DNA of 64,000 nucleotides from Candidatus Ulvibacter alkanivorans (GTDB lineage: Bacteria > Bacteroidota > Bacteroidia > Flavobacteriales > Flavobacteriaceae), in contig NZ_QOLC01000096.1 of assembly GCF_003333325.1 (NCBI RefSeq), positions 1 through 64,000 of the forward strand, read 5' to 3'. Below the pieces are notes generated by a model that was given only the letters and a program-made list of their open reading frames with translations, did no database searches and was not told where the DNA came from. The translations under genes were made by a program, and so were the position numbers. Positions 54,049-63,485 of this stretch are shown piece after piece; within the stretch, counting starts at the first letter, position 1; every line of letters begins with the position of its first letter.

Positions 54049-54414
54049 TTATATTTTTGGATAACTGGTTTGAGTGCGTTCATGATCTACATCACCGGTA
54101 TGTTTGGTCGCTAACTTCTCAAAGAGCAATACACACACTTCTTTATCTCCTTGGGACTTCGGACAATGTTCTACACCTTTAGGGACCACAATGATCTCTC
54201 CTTGTCTTACAATTTCAACCCTATCTCGAAAATGCATTTCTAATGTTCCCTTCTGAACAAGGAATAATTCATCTTCCTCCTCATGTTTGTGCCACACAAA
54301 CTCACCTTGAAGTTTGGCCAGTAGTACCTGCATATCGTCTACGACAGCTATTTGATGGGGATGCCATTGTTTGTTGAATTTTGAAAATTTCTCGTTTACG
54401 TTTATCGGTTTCAA
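54049..54414 (-). CDS. Cupin-domain protein, probable TTG start
   Basis: This single-domain cupin of 121 residues has the metal motifs GEFVWHKHEEEDELFLVQKG (two His and Glu) and PKGVEHCP (third His). Function is unknown; small cupins of this type often act as dioxygenases, isomerases or binding proteins. An ATG at 54483 is in frame but would overlap the thioesterase gene by 59 bp, and the added residues look unlike the family. TTG at 54414 begins MKPINVNEKFSKF, the usual cupin opening, and leaves a 10-bp gap. Confidence 0.82.
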   Translation of the reverse strand: MKPINVNEKFSKFNKQWHPHQIAVVDDMQVLLAKLQGEFVWHKHEEEDELFLVQKGTLEMHFRDRVEIVRQGEIIVVPKGVEHCPKSQGDKEVCVLLFEKLATKHTGDVDHERTQTSYPKI

Positions 54415-54424
54415 TAGCTTATAT

Positions 54425-54817
54425 TTAGACAAATAAGGTACATATTTCTTCGGAAATTTTTGACGGACGATGTGTTTTTGCATTCACAAAGCACCAAACC
54501 GAACTCGCCTCTACGATCGTTTTACCATCACTGGGGCGTTCGATCCTATAACTGCGTTCACTTTTTACGCCTTCGGCAGAGCGAACCCAGGTGCTAATCG
54601 ATAAGGTTTCCCCTTGAAAGGACGGATTCTTATAAGCTATCGTGTGCTCTAGTACAACCCAAACATGGTCTTCTCTTGTAGATGGATCCGTTTTTGCGAT
54701 CCAGTGTTTTTCAGCTATATCGATACACCATTGTAGATATGTGACATTGTTTACATGTCCATTGTGATCGATGGCCGATTTGGGAACCCTAAATGTTTCA
54801 GAATAAATTTTCTTCAA
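54425..54817 (-). CDS. Acyl-CoA thioesterase, hotdog fold (4HBT type)
   Basis: This 130-residue hotdog-fold enzyme has the catalytic Asp in AIDHNGHVNNVTYLQWCIDIAE, the standard 4-hydroxybenzoyl-CoA thioesterase (YbgC/FadM-like) motif. It cleaves acyl-CoA thioesters; chain-length preference is unknown. It overlaps the upstream mgtE gene by 4 nt and lies in the middle of a tight operon. Confidence 0.88.
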   Translation of the reverse strand: MKKIYSETFRVPKSAIDHNGHVNNVTYLQWCIDIAEKHWIAKTDPSTREDHVWVVLEHTIAYKNPSFQGETLSISTWVRSAEGVKSERSYRIERPSDGKTIVEASSVWCFVNAKTHRPSKISEEICTLFV

Positions 54818-56163
54818 AATCCAAGCACAACTTTTGAGATATAAAAGAACAGAAAAATTCCGAAGATATCATTGCTGGTAGTGATAAAAGGCCCTGTGGC
54901 AATTGCCGGGTCTATTCCTCGTTTGTCTAGAATTATAGGAACAAACGTACCAATTAGGGCGGCGACAATGATCACCGATAACATGGAAGCAGCTATGGTA
55001 ATACTTACCAATTGTTCTTGCCCAACAATGGTTCCAAAAATAATTACTAAAAGTCCTAATGCAGTTCCGTTAATAAGTGCCAAGCCAACTTCTTTCACCA
55101 ATCGATTGAACAAACTCCCTTTCACATTGTCATTAGCGAGTCCTTGCACAATGATCGCACTCGATTGCACCCCGACATTTCCTGCCATTGCAGCAATAAG
55201 AGGAGTAAAAAAGAAAAGAATGGGAAATTGCTCTAAGGCCTCTTCAAATCCTTGCATGATGTAGACACTCCCCAAACCACCAAACAGCCCTAATACCAAC
55301 CAAGGCAAGCGGGCGCGGGTGAGTTCCCAAACGCTATCATCGGCTTCGACGACTTGAGAGATACCGGCTGCCATCTGGTAATCCTTTTCAGCTTCATCTT
55401 TTATAAAATCAACAATATCGTCTATGGTTATACGTCCCACTAATATGCCTTCCTCATCGATCACAGGAATCGCCTCTAGGTCATACTTTTGCATAATACG
55501 CGCTACTTCCTCATTTTCGGTATGTACGGTTACATAATCTACCTTAGGGATGAACACTTCACTAATATGTGCTTTTTCCGAAGCGGTCAAAAGATCTTTT
55601 AAGGACAACCTTCCTGTTAATTTTCCTTCTTTATTGGTTACATAGATAGAATGTACCCGAGTTACATTTTTAGCTTGTCGCCGCATTTCACGCACGCATC
55701 CTGCGACGGTCCAGGTTTCTTTTACACGAACCAATTCTTTTGCCATAAGCGCACCGGCCGTATCTTCATCGTACTTTAAAAGATCGACAATATCGGCAGC
55801 ATGGTCTTCGTCAACGATCTGACCAATTACCTTTTGTTGGATATCGTCATCCAGTTCGGCGATAATATCGGCAGCATCATCGGTATCAAGTTCTTCTAAT
55901 TCTTCTGCGATCTCCTTAGGAGATAAGCGGTCTAATATCTTTTCACGCACATCATCGTCCAGCTCCATTAACGCTTCCGAAGTGATCACCGTCTCCAGCA
56001 ACTTAATTAAATACGTTGCCTCGTCGCTATTAAGCTCTTCTAAGATCTCGGCTATGTCGGCAAAGTGAAAATCTTGTAATAACTCACGTAAAGCATTTCC
56101 ATCCTTAATGGCGATGAGCTGCTCTATCTGTTCAAGAAAATCAGTCGTGAGTTGAAATGGCAT
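54814..56163 (-). CDS. mgtE: Magnesium transporter MgtE
   Basis: This 449-residue homodimeric Mg2+ channel has a cytoplasmic N domain rich in Asp/Glu repeats ([19 protein letters not shown]) and two CBS domains (about 135-250; [30 protein letters not shown]). Five membrane helices follow from about residue 285, with the pore-lining helix containing [23 protein letters not shown]. The N and CBS domains close the pore when Mg2+ is high. It overlaps rsmA by 23 bp at its start and the thioesterase by 4 bp at its end. Confidence 0.95.
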   Translation of the reverse strand: MPFQLTTDFLEQIEQLIAIKDGNALRELLQDFHFADIAEILEELNSDEATYLIKLLETVITSEALMELDDDVREKILDRLSPKEIAEELEELDTDDAADIIAELDDDIQQKVIGQIVDEDHAADIVDLLKYDEDTAGALMAKELVRVKETWTVAGCVREMRRQAKNVTRVHSIYVTNKEGKLTGRLSLKDLLTASEKAHISEVFIPKVDYVTVHTENEEVARIMQKYDLEAIPVIDEEGILVGRITIDDIVDFIKDEAEKDYQMAAGISQVVEADDSVWELTRARLPWLVLGLFGGLGSVYIMQGFEEALEQFPILFFFTPLIAAMAGNVGVQSSAIIVQGLANDNVKGSLFNRLVKEVGLALINGTALGLLVIIFGTIVGQEQLVSITIAASMLSVIIVAALIGTFVPIILDKRGIDPAIATGPFITTSNDIFGIFLFFYISKVVLGF

Positions 56164-56977
56164 CGTCGGCTAGTTTTTGGGTTAGCGCAATAAACTGTGC
56201 AACCGAAAGTTGTTCCGGGCGCTTTCCAAAGATAGCATCTTCTTTTATTTTAGGCGAAAGATTAAAGCTTTTTAAACTGTTTCGCAATGTTTTTCTTCGC
56301 TGCTGAAACGCAGTTTTAACGACCTTAAAAAAGAAAGCGTCCGATACTGGTAACGAATAGTCCTTTTTTCGCAGCAAACGCAGTACACCACTATCTACTT
56401 TTGGTGGCGGATTAAAAACACCGGGGGAAACTGTAAATAAATATTCGGCCTCGTAAAAAGCCTGTGTAAGTACCGAGAGGATCCCATACGTCTTACTTCC
56501 CTCCTTTTCACAAATTCGCTGTGCTACTTCTTTCTGAAACATTCCCGAAAATTCAGGAATCTGATCGCGATATTCGAGCATCTTAAATACGATCTGTGTA
56601 GAAATGTTGTACGGAAAATTACCGGTGATCGCAAAAGGCTCATCTCCGAAGATCTCCCTAAGATCGGTCTTTAAAAAATCGGCTTCCAATACTTGTAAAT
56701 TGGAATGTTGGTATTCAGCTTCTAGGTAGGTGACCGACTCACTGTCTAATTCCATCGCCACTACATCAACCTCTTTTTCAATTAGATATTTTGTTAGCAC
56801 GCCCATCCCCGGGCCTACTTCCAACACGTTCGAATATCCTTGGAATTGTAACGTATCGCCTATTTTTCGTGCGATGTGTTCGTCATGTAAAAAATGTTGA
56901 CCTAAATGCTTTTTTGGGCGAACACGCCCTCCTGATTTCCCTTCGGAAGAACTGTCATTTTGATTTTTACTGCTCAT
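56141..56977 (-). CDS. rsmA: 16S rRNA dimethyladenosine transferase (KsgA)
   Basis: This S-adenosylmethionine-dependent enzyme dimethylates A1518 and A1519 of 16S rRNA during small-subunit maturation. In 278 residues, [18 protein letters not shown] is the family opening, [16 protein letters not shown] is the SAM loop, and [13 protein letters not shown] holds the catalytic NxPY motif. A short Ser/Gly-rich head precedes the family opening. It overlaps both neighbours and is therefore translated within a coupled operon. Confidence 0.95.
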   Translation of the reverse strand: MSSKNQNDSSSEGKSGGRVRPKKHLGQHFLHDEHIARKIGDTLQFQGYSNVLEVGPGMGVLTKYLIEKEVDVVAMELDSESVTYLEAEYQHSNLQVLEADFLKTDLREIFGDEPFAITGNFPYNISTQIVFKMLEYRDQIPEFSGMFQKEVAQRICEKEGSKTYGILSVLTQAFYEAEYLFTVSPGVFNPPPKVDSGVLRLLRKKDYSLPVSDAFFFKVVKTAFQQRRKTLRNSLKSFNLSPKIKEDAIFGKRPEQLSVAQFIALTQKLADDAISTHD

Positions 56978-57275
56978 CTATCACCTCTAATTCGGTTCTA
57001 AAGGCAACGAATTTTCCCTCAAACGGTTTGCTTTGTGCGCGCAATGTATCGGCATCTTCTTGATAGTATTTCTGAAGCAATTCTTTGCTCTCGGTTCGAT
57101 ATTGAACCGAATAACTAATGCCTCCCATCTCTTCTTCCACCTGAACACGGGTCATAAGGGCCTTAGTGAACTTTCCTGTTGCAAGCATTGCAGGAATATG
57201 TCTCTTCTTCATCCAATCAAGCCATTCGTCATGTATCGATTCGTCTATGTTTATGGTTACGTTGTAAATATACAT
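56967..57275 (-). CDS. DUF4286-family protein
   Basis: This 102-residue cytoplasmic protein is a short alpha/beta (ferredoxin-like) domain beginning [35 protein letters not shown] and ending in [16 protein letters not shown]. The family is small, common in Bacteroidota and of unknown function. It regularly stands beside rsmA, as here, with an 11-bp overlap. The conserved RHIP segment might mark a functional site. Confidence 0.82.
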   Translation of the reverse strand: MYIYNVTINIDESIHDEWLDWMKKRHIPAMLATGKFTKALMTRVQVEEEMGGISYSVQYRTESKELLQKYYQEDADTLRAQSKPFEGKFVAFRTELEVIDEQ

Positions 57276-57935
57276 TTATTGATTTTCTAGTTGATGATAG
57301 GAAATAAACGTTTCGATCATCCGTAAGGTTTCTTTATTCTGATTAATTCGCATGGCTAAGGTATACCGATATCCGGCCACACTATTTTTGAACAACTTCG
57401 TATCGTACACTGCTATGTCCTGTTCTTTGCCTTGAGTAAGATCAAAATGTTCTACTAAATAAGGGTAATAATACTTTTGGTAGGTGTCCATTGTGACCTC
57501 ATCTATACCTTCGGCCCACCTGTAAAATTCGTATAGCTGAATAATATCATTCTTCAAATCGAAGTCATTAATAAAGCGGACATCTCCCGATGTGACCAAC
57601 GAATTATACGCATTCTTCTTTAGATACAACGGATTTATCGATAAAATCTGTAGTGAAAGTCTGTTCATGGTGGTAGGATCCTTATCTCCGTTTACTTCAG
57701 AAAGCAAAGAATCCATCGCCACCAATAAGGTGTCTGAATATTGAATAGCAGCCTCTAGGTTCTTTCGGTTAAACTCCGATTCATCCAAGATATTTTGAAT
57801 ATGCAATGCGACCGCCTTTTGCTCTTTTCGTTCTTCGGAACAGGTGTTTAATTGAAACGCGATCAAAATACCAATAATGACCACGATAAATTCGAGAAAA
57901 TGATTAAGCCAGTCTATTTTTCTTTTGGTGGCCAT
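57276..57935 (-). CDS. Membrane-anchored protein resembling DUF6090 family
   Basis: Of 219 residues, a basic N-terminus (KRKIDWLNHFLEF) leads to one membrane helix (IVVIIGILIAFQLNTCSEER). The rest is a mainly helical domain outside the membrane with AYNSLVTSGDVRFINDFDLKNDIIQLYEFY. This pattern matches proteins annotated as DUF6090 in Flavobacteria; function is unknown. It begins 8 bp after the TPR gene and its stop touches the DUF4286 start. Confidence 0.65.
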   Translation of the reverse strand: MATKRKIDWLNHFLEFIVVIIGILIAFQLNTCSEERKEQKAVALHIQNILDESEFNRKNLEAAIQYSDTLLVAMDSLLSEVNGDKDPTTMNRLSLQILSINPLYLKKNAYNSLVTSGDVRFINDFDLKNDIIQLYEFYRWAEGIDEVTMDTYQKYYYPYLVEHFDLTQGKEQDIAVYDTKLFKNSVAGYRYTLAMRINQNKETLRMIETFISYHQLENQ

Positions 57936-57943
57936 AGGCTTTT

Positions 57944-59725
57944 CTAATTGATCGCATCACCTCTAAGAGCCCTAAATTTCTTCCTAGCTTCAACAAAATA
58001 GATGCTATCTGCAAAATTAAAAATTAGTTGTTCATAATACGCTTTCGCCTTGTCTATGTTGTCTAATTGCTCGTACAACTTAGCCAATCTAAAATGAGCA
58101 TCGTCAGCTAATATATCATCGCCATAAAAAGTAATCACTTTGTTATAGTTCTCTATTGCTTTTTCAGAATCATTGGTAGCTTCATAAAGTGCTCCTTGTT
58201 TGAGCAAGGCTTCGTCTTCGATCGCCTCTCCTTTATGGTTTGTTAGTATGTCATCCAAAAGTGTAATGGCTTCTTTGTTTCGCTTCTGAAGCGCCAACAG
58301 ATCTGCTCTTGCAAATTTCTTTAATGCGGTTTGTGTAGAGTCTTCCAGTGAATTATCTCGGATCATCAGGCTTAGTTCCATCGCATCGTTAGCAATGAGT
58401 TGAGAAGCCGATTTCCGAAGCACATCCAATTGCACTTGTGCCCATTCGAAATCACCTTTATAATAACTGGTTCGCGCAACCTTAAATCGCGCCTCTTGCG
58501 ATAATCTATCATTCTGAACCATTTTCTGAATTTGTGAATAATAGATCAATGCTTGGTTAAATTTTTCATCGAATACTAAAATATCGGCCAATTCCATTTT
58601 AACTCTAGCTTCTTGATAGGTAGACAGTCGTGCTTGGCTTAGCGACTTTAAATTTTCGATGGCCAAGCTTTTCTTACCGGCATTAAACGCTAAAAAATGG
58701 TTGTAATCTATTTGTAAAAGATACGTAGAACGATCTCTGCCATAGGTTTCAAACAATTCTTCAAACTGTTTCTCAATACTTGCGTATTCAGAAGGATCGG
58801 CAGTTTCAAGCAACACTTGCATTAGGTATTGATGCGCCCTTAGTTTTGCGTCTGCTGTATAGGACTTTTCAATTACAAAATCCAACATATCTAATGCATC
58901 CTCATACGATTGCTCACTTATTGCGATCAAGGCTACATCCATTATACCACCAAGATCTTCTTCTCCTAGTCGTTTGTAAATTGCTTTTTCTTGTGTAAAG
59001 GCTTTTTTAAATTCCTTCTGCTGAATGAAAAGCCAGCTCAACAACTCATTGTACAGTATATCCGGGTCTTGTTGGAGCCGTTGTAAGAGCACCTTTCTTA
59101 AAATGCTATTTCCTTCGTTGGCCGGGTCTTCATTAATGTACAAACTGAAATTTCGTTGAGCGATGCTTTGATACGACGGATTACTCTGCATTAGGTCGAT
59201 GTATTTTGTAAACATCTTTTCCAGCTTTCCTTGCTCTCCATAGATACGTGCCAACTGTCCGTTGAAATCACGCTCCGGATCCAGTATCATCGCTTTCTCA
59301 TAGGTCTCTACGGCTTCATCCAGTAAACTGTATTTGCTAAATGAGGCTCCAATTGTATATGCGTAACTAGGATTGATTTGTAAAAATTCTATCGCTTGGT
59401 CGTAGTAGGTTTGCGCCTCTTGGTCTTTGTTCTGAAGCGCTGCATTATAACCAAGCTCGATCAATATTTGCGGATTGGTATTACGGCCCTGAACTCGACT
59501 TTTTAATAGGGTTTCTGCTTCGGAAAAATTCTCTAATTGTTGATTGGCTTCAACCATTTTCAGAAGAAAATCCATACGCCCGGGTTGCTGCTTACGCAGT
59601 TTTTCGTACAACACCAGTGCTTTTTCAAACTCGCCTTGTTCAAAATAATTCTTGGCCAGTAGGTCGTTTTGAGCAAGGCCTTCAGAAGCAAACAGAATCA
59701 GTAATAAAAATATGAGAATGCGCAT
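57944..59725 (-). CDS. Tetratricopeptide repeat protein with signal peptide
   Basis: This 593-residue periplasmic or outer-membrane-associated protein has a signal peptide (LIFLLLILFASEGLAQ) and helical repeats throughout. Examples are YFEQGEFEKALVLYEKLRKQQPG near the start and AHFRLAKLYEQLDNIDKAKAYYEQLIFNF near the end. TPR arrays mediate protein-protein contacts. The frame is open 31 codons further up, but the signal peptide begins at MRILIF (59725), and a near -7 box (TATATTTA) ends four bases before this ATG. It heads the long run down to 52701. Confidence 0.85.
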   Translation of the reverse strand: MRILIFLLLILFASEGLAQNDLLAKNYFEQGEFEKALVLYEKLRKQQPGRMDFLLKMVEANQQLENFSEAETLLKSRVQGRNTNPQILIELGYNAALQNKDQEAQTYYDQAIEFLQINPSYAYTIGASFSKYSLLDEAVETYEKAMILDPERDFNGQLARIYGEQGKLEKMFTKYIDLMQSNPSYQSIAQRNFSLYINEDPANEGNSILRKVLLQRLQQDPDILYNELLSWLFIQQKEFKKAFTQEKAIYKRLGEEDLGGIMDVALIAISEQSYEDALDMLDFVIEKSYTADAKLRAHQYLMQVLLETADPSEYASIEKQFEELFETYGRDRSTYLLQIDYNHFLAFNAGKKSLAIENLKSLSQARLSTYQEARVKMELADILVFDEKFNQALIYYSQIQKMVQNDRLSQEARFKVARTSYYKGDFEWAQVQLDVLRKSASQLIANDAMELSLMIRDNSLEDSTQTALKKFARADLLALQKRNKEAITLLDDILTNHKGEAIEDEALLKQGALYEATNDSEKAIENYNKVITFYGDDILADDAHFRLAKLYEQLDNIDKAKAYYEQLIFNFADSIYFVEARKKFRALRGDAIN

Positions 59726-59853
59726 GTTGTAAATATAACGAATAGAATTCTCATTGCGTACATCAAAAACGAAGCCGTATTTAGCAGTTTTTTTAAGAAC
59801 AACCACAATGGTGTTCAAATTAAGTAGTAGTGATTAGCGTTTCTATGCAGAAA

Positions 59854-61125
59854 TTAATCGATGATATCGAAACCACAATAGGGAACCAACACCTCAGGGA
59901 TTTTGATACCATTAGGAGTCTGGCAGTTTTCAAGGATTCCTGCCAATACACGCGGTAACGCCAATGCACTTCCGTTTAAAGTATGCACGAGTTGATTTTT
60001 CCCATCGCTGTCCTTAAAACGAAGCTTCAATCGATTGGCTTGAAAGGTCTCAAAATTGGATACTGAAGAAATTTCCAACCATCGATCTTGAGCGGTAGAA
60101 AATACCTCAAAGTCGTAGGTGAGTGCACTAGTAAATCCGAGATCACCACCGCATAAACGCAGGATTCGATACGGCAGTTTTAACTCACGCAAAATTCCTT
60201 TTACATGTTCTACCATTCCATCTAAGGCTTCATAACTAGCATCAGGATGTTCTATGCGTACAATTTCGACCTTGTCAAATTGATGCAGTCTGTTCAATCC
60301 TCGAACATGTGCCCCATAACTTCCGGCTTCTCTTCTAAAACATGGGGTATATCCTGTACACGTTATAGGCAGTTCGTTGTGCATAAGCAGATCGCCTCTA
60401 AACATATTGGTAACAGGGACTTCTGCTGTTGGAATTAAATATAGGTCATCGGCTGTTATATGGTACATCTGACCTTCTTTATCGGGTAACTGACCCGTAC
60501 CAAAACCAGAAGCTTCATTGACCATATGAGGCACTTGAAACTCGGTATAGCCCGCTTCAATATTTTTATCTAAGAAATAACTAATTAAGGCACGTTGCAA
60601 ACGTGCCCCTTTCCCCTTGTACACAGGAAAACCCGCACCGGTGATCTTAACCCCCAACTCAAAATCGATGATGTCGTACTTTTTAGCCAGTTCCCAATGA
60701 GGAAGTGCTTCTGTATCTAAGGTTGGGATTTCACCTTCACGAAAGGTTTCTTCATTGTCATTCTCATCGGTTCCGGCCGGCACCAATTTATGAGGTATGT
60801 TAGGTATAGTATACAACAGTAGTTGCAGTTCTTCGGAAGCAGCCGAAAGTTGTTCAGAGAGTATCTTTGACGTTTCTTTAAGCGTCACCGTTCGCTCCTT
60901 TAATGCATTCGCTTTTTCGGTTTCTCCCGTTTGAAATAATTTACCAATCTCTTTCGAATACGAATTAGATTGCGCCAATGTCTCATCGAGTTTAGCTTGA
61001 GTGCTTCTTCGAAGGCTATCGGCCGCCAAGACCTTGTCAAAAGTTTCAGAAACATCAAGCCCTCTTTTAGAAAGTGCTTTGATATATTCTTCCTTATTCT
61101 CTTGTATCTCGTGAACCTGTAACAT
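59854..61125 (-). CDS. serS: Seryl-tRNA synthetase
   Basis: This 423-residue class II synthetase charges tRNA-Ser. A coiled-coil tRNA-binding arm covers about residues 25-110 (KLDETLAQSNSYSKEIGKLFQTGETEKANALKE). The catalytic domain has TGAGFPVYKGKGARLQRALISYFLD, the motif 2 region TPCFRREAGSYG with its Arg, and the motif 3 region LNGSALALPRVLAGILENCQ. It is transcribed alone, with a -7 box (TACCTTTG) 22 bp upstream. Confidence 0.96.
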   Translation of the reverse strand: MLQVHEIQENKEEYIKALSKRGLDVSETFDKVLAADSLRRSTQAKLDETLAQSNSYSKEIGKLFQTGETEKANALKERTVTLKETSKILSEQLSAASEELQLLLYTIPNIPHKLVPAGTDENDNEETFREGEIPTLDTEALPHWELAKKYDIIDFELGVKITGAGFPVYKGKGARLQRALISYFLDKNIEAGYTEFQVPHMVNEASGFGTGQLPDKEGQMYHITADDLYLIPTAEVPVTNMFRGDLLMHNELPITCTGYTPCFRREAGSYGAHVRGLNRLHQFDKVEIVRIEHPDASYEALDGMVEHVKGILRELKLPYRILRLCGGDLGFTSALTYDFEVFSTAQDRWLEISSVSNFETFQANRLKLRFKDSDGKNQLVHTLNGSALALPRVLAGILENCQTPNGIKIPEVLVPYCGFDIID

Positions 61126-61147
61126 AATGGGTGCGATTTTAAGACAG

Positions 61148-61155
61148 CAAAGGTA
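61148..61155 (-). promoter_or_regulatory. -7 box TACCTTTG of serS
   Basis: On the minus strand a perfect TAnnTTTG lies 22 bp before the serS ATG. Confidence 0.55.
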
Positions 61156-61176
61156 GTAAAATTGGTCTTCTAAGCC

Positions 61177-62550
61177 CTATTCACGGTTGTTTTTTAGCGG
61201 GGATAATTTTAGGTTGCGATCAACCTTTTTCTTGTGATAATCGTCTGGTGAAGGTAGGATCCAATCGTGATGACTAAAGTGTTTCCATTCTTCTGCAGAA
61301 AGATCGACCGTAGGATCTATAAGTTGATGTCTTTGTCCCCCATTCACCTTTACGAACACATTCATATATACCTCAACATCACGTCCCTTCTCGGCCTCAA
61401 TTTGTTCTATTCGTTGTGCCAATTGCCAAAGCATGTCGGGTTTCGATTTTACCGATCTGCGTTGCTTTCTACTTAGAAGTGCTGCATAATTGTATGCGGT
61501 AAGTGAGTCGCTCCCTTTATCTTTTACGTTTACGGTAAGCGTTGCGGCTTTAGCGCGAAGCATCATCCGCCAACTTAGTCGGTGCCCTTCTTCTGTCCAT
61601 AGTACATCGTCCGGGAATGTCCAGTGACGTAATGGCAAGGCTATTTGAACTATAAAATAGAGCGAAAAAACACCTATGATGAGATTTCGATGCTTGGGAA
61701 CAATTACCCATTCTTCGGAAAAGGTTGGTTTTTTAGGCAGGAACCGCTTCCGAAGCAATTCTGGAGAAAAGAAAAATAGAGCAAATGCGATCGACATATA
61801 GGGAAAGATCCCTATTTGAAATACCACCGAATTGAACAAATGAAAGAATATTGAGATGATAAATCCTAACATTCGCGTACGTTTCCATAGCAATAAAGGA
61901 ACGATAAGCAGATCGAATAATATGCCCACATAAACAATACCCCAATGCACCCACTCCAATTGTAACACATCGCCAATGAGCCAGTAGTCGCTTTTACCAC
62001 GCATAAAGAGCGCGGCTACAGTACCGTCCAACCAATCGGGATACCATTTTGCTACCGAAGCATAGGTATAAACGATCCATACTTGAAGTATGAGCACCCA
62101 TAAGACCCAACGCGGCATGACCAGCGAACGGATCTTTTTATTCAATCTTGCGTCTAAAGAAAACCATCGATGTGCCGGTAAAAAGACCATGATCCAACAT
62201 AACAACATTAATAAGTAATAGTGATTGTTGTATGAGGTCTTTTGCATGAGATAAACACAAGTCCACATAAGGGCGTAGCACGCCATGCTGAATCTGTATT
62301 TATATCCTACCATAACGAGCACTCCAAAGATCCCCATTAGGACAAAATAAAAATACATACCGTTACCAGGTAGCGGCTGTAAGAAATCGAAGCCAATGAA
62401 GTTAAATGTAAATTCAGGTTCGATAAGGGTACGGCGCAACCAGCCGGTCGCGATTGCTCCAAAAGCTTCTATCGCAATTAACAAACCAAACACTACTCGA
62501 AACAAGACGAGGCCGGTGTTATCTATATATTTAAAAAGAAATTTATTCAA
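61177..62550 (-). CDS. HTTM-domain membrane protein (vitamin K-dependent gamma-carboxylase-like)
   Basis: This 457-residue membrane protein has about six to eight helices. The HTTM core (about 8-290) includes LVLFRVVFGLLIAIEAFGAI, SYNNHYYLLMLLCWIMVFLPAHRWFSLDA and YASVAKWYPDWLDG. This fold is shared with vitamin K-dependent gamma-carboxylase, but bacterial members generally have unknown substrates. The C-terminal ~150 residues are soluble. It overlaps ribF by 8 bp. Confidence 0.85.
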   Translation of the reverse strand: MNKFLFKYIDNTGLVLFRVVFGLLIAIEAFGAIATGWLRRTLIEPEFTFNFIGFDFLQPLPGNGMYFYFVLMGIFGVLVMVGYKYRFSMACYALMWTCVYLMQKTSYNNHYYLLMLLCWIMVFLPAHRWFSLDARLNKKIRSLVMPRWVLWVLILQVWIVYTYASVAKWYPDWLDGTVAALFMRGKSDYWLIGDVLQLEWVHWGIVYVGILFDLLIVPLLLWKRTRMLGFIISIFFHLFNSVVFQIGIFPYMSIAFALFFFSPELLRKRFLPKKPTFSEEWVIVPKHRNLIIGVFSLYFIVQIALPLRHWTFPDDVLWTEEGHRLSWRMMLRAKAATLTVNVKDKGSDSLTAYNYAALLSRKQRRSVKSKPDMLWQLAQRIEQIEAEKGRDVEVYMNVFVKVNGGQRHQLIDPTVDLSAEEWKHFSHHDWILPSPDDYHKKKVDRNLKLSPLKNNRE

Positions 62551-63484
62551 GTTTTCCTATATAATCTCTGGCAAATCGTTCGTCTTTTTTGATCGCAGCT
62601 ATAAGTTCTTGTTCGGCTTTGGCGCCTTCAAATTTGATCTCGTCACGAATATGCGTTAAAAATTCGATGCGAAGCGGTTGATTGTACAAATGTTTGTCTA
62701 TATCTAAGAAATACGTTTCAATAGTCGTCTCCTTACCACCAACTGTGGGATTGGTACCAATACTGGTAATCCCGTATACGCGTTCGTTATCGATCATAGC
62801 CTGCACCACATAGACTCCTTTCTTAGGGATCAATTTATAAGGGGCGTCCACTTTTAGATTTGCTGTTGGAAATCCCCAAGTTCGACCCTTTGCTTTTCCG
62901 GGTACTACAACTCCACTCAGCATAAAAGGGTATCCTAAATAGTTATTTGCGGTGGTTATATCACCGGCATTTAAGGCTTTTCGAATCTTGGTACTGCTCA
63001 CCGCGACTTCATCCAGCTCTTGTGCGCTTATTTCTTCGACCTCGAAGCCATAGGTGATTCCAAACTCCTTTAGATCGTCAATATTAGCAGTTCTATTTCG
63101 ACCAAAACGATGATCGTATCCAATAATGATCTTTTTTGCTTTTAGTGTATTCACGAGGATATCTCGTACGTATTCCAAGGCAGTTAAGCGAGAAAACGCA
63201 TTGGTAAAAGGGTGGATAATCAAATGGTCCAAGCCTAATGCTTCGAGTTGTTCTTTTTTTTCGGCTATCGTATTTATGAGTTTCAGATCACTATCGGGTT
63301 GCAACACCATACGAGGATGGGGAAAAAAAGTAAGCAACACCGAATCTAGATCATTTTTATCGGCAGAAGTGATAAGTCGTTTTAATATTGCCTTATGACC
63401 AATATGTACCCCGTCGAAGGTTCCAATGGTAACCACACTCTTACGGTCGTTCTTATATTTAGCGGCACCTGCGTATTCTTCCAT
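62543..63484 (-). CDS. ribF: Bifunctional riboflavin kinase / FAD synthetase
   Basis: RibF phosphorylates riboflavin to FMN and adenylylates FMN to FAD. Of 313 residues, the N-terminal nucleotidyltransferase has IGTFDGVHIGHKAIL (HxGH) and SSTKIRKAL. The C-terminal kinase, from about residue 180, has GYPFMLSGVVVPGKAKGRTWGFPTANL with the PTAN motif. It starts 1 bp after the pth stop, so the order pth-ribF-HTTM forms an operon. Confidence 0.95.
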   Translation of the reverse strand: MEEYAGAAKYKNDRKSVVTIGTFDGVHIGHKAILKRLITSADKNDLDSVLLTFFPHPRMVLQPDSDLKLINTIAEKKEQLEALGLDHLIIHPFTNAFSRLTALEYVRDILVNTLKAKKIIIGYDHRFGRNRTANIDDLKEFGITYGFEVEEISAQELDEVAVSSTKIRKALNAGDITTANNYLGYPFMLSGVVVPGKAKGRTWGFPTANLKVDAPYKLIPKKGVYVVQAMIDNERVYGITSIGTNPTVGGKETTIETYFLDIDKHLYNQPLRIEFLTHIRDEIKFEGAKAEQELIAAIKKDERFARDYIGKLE

Positions 63485-63485
63485 C

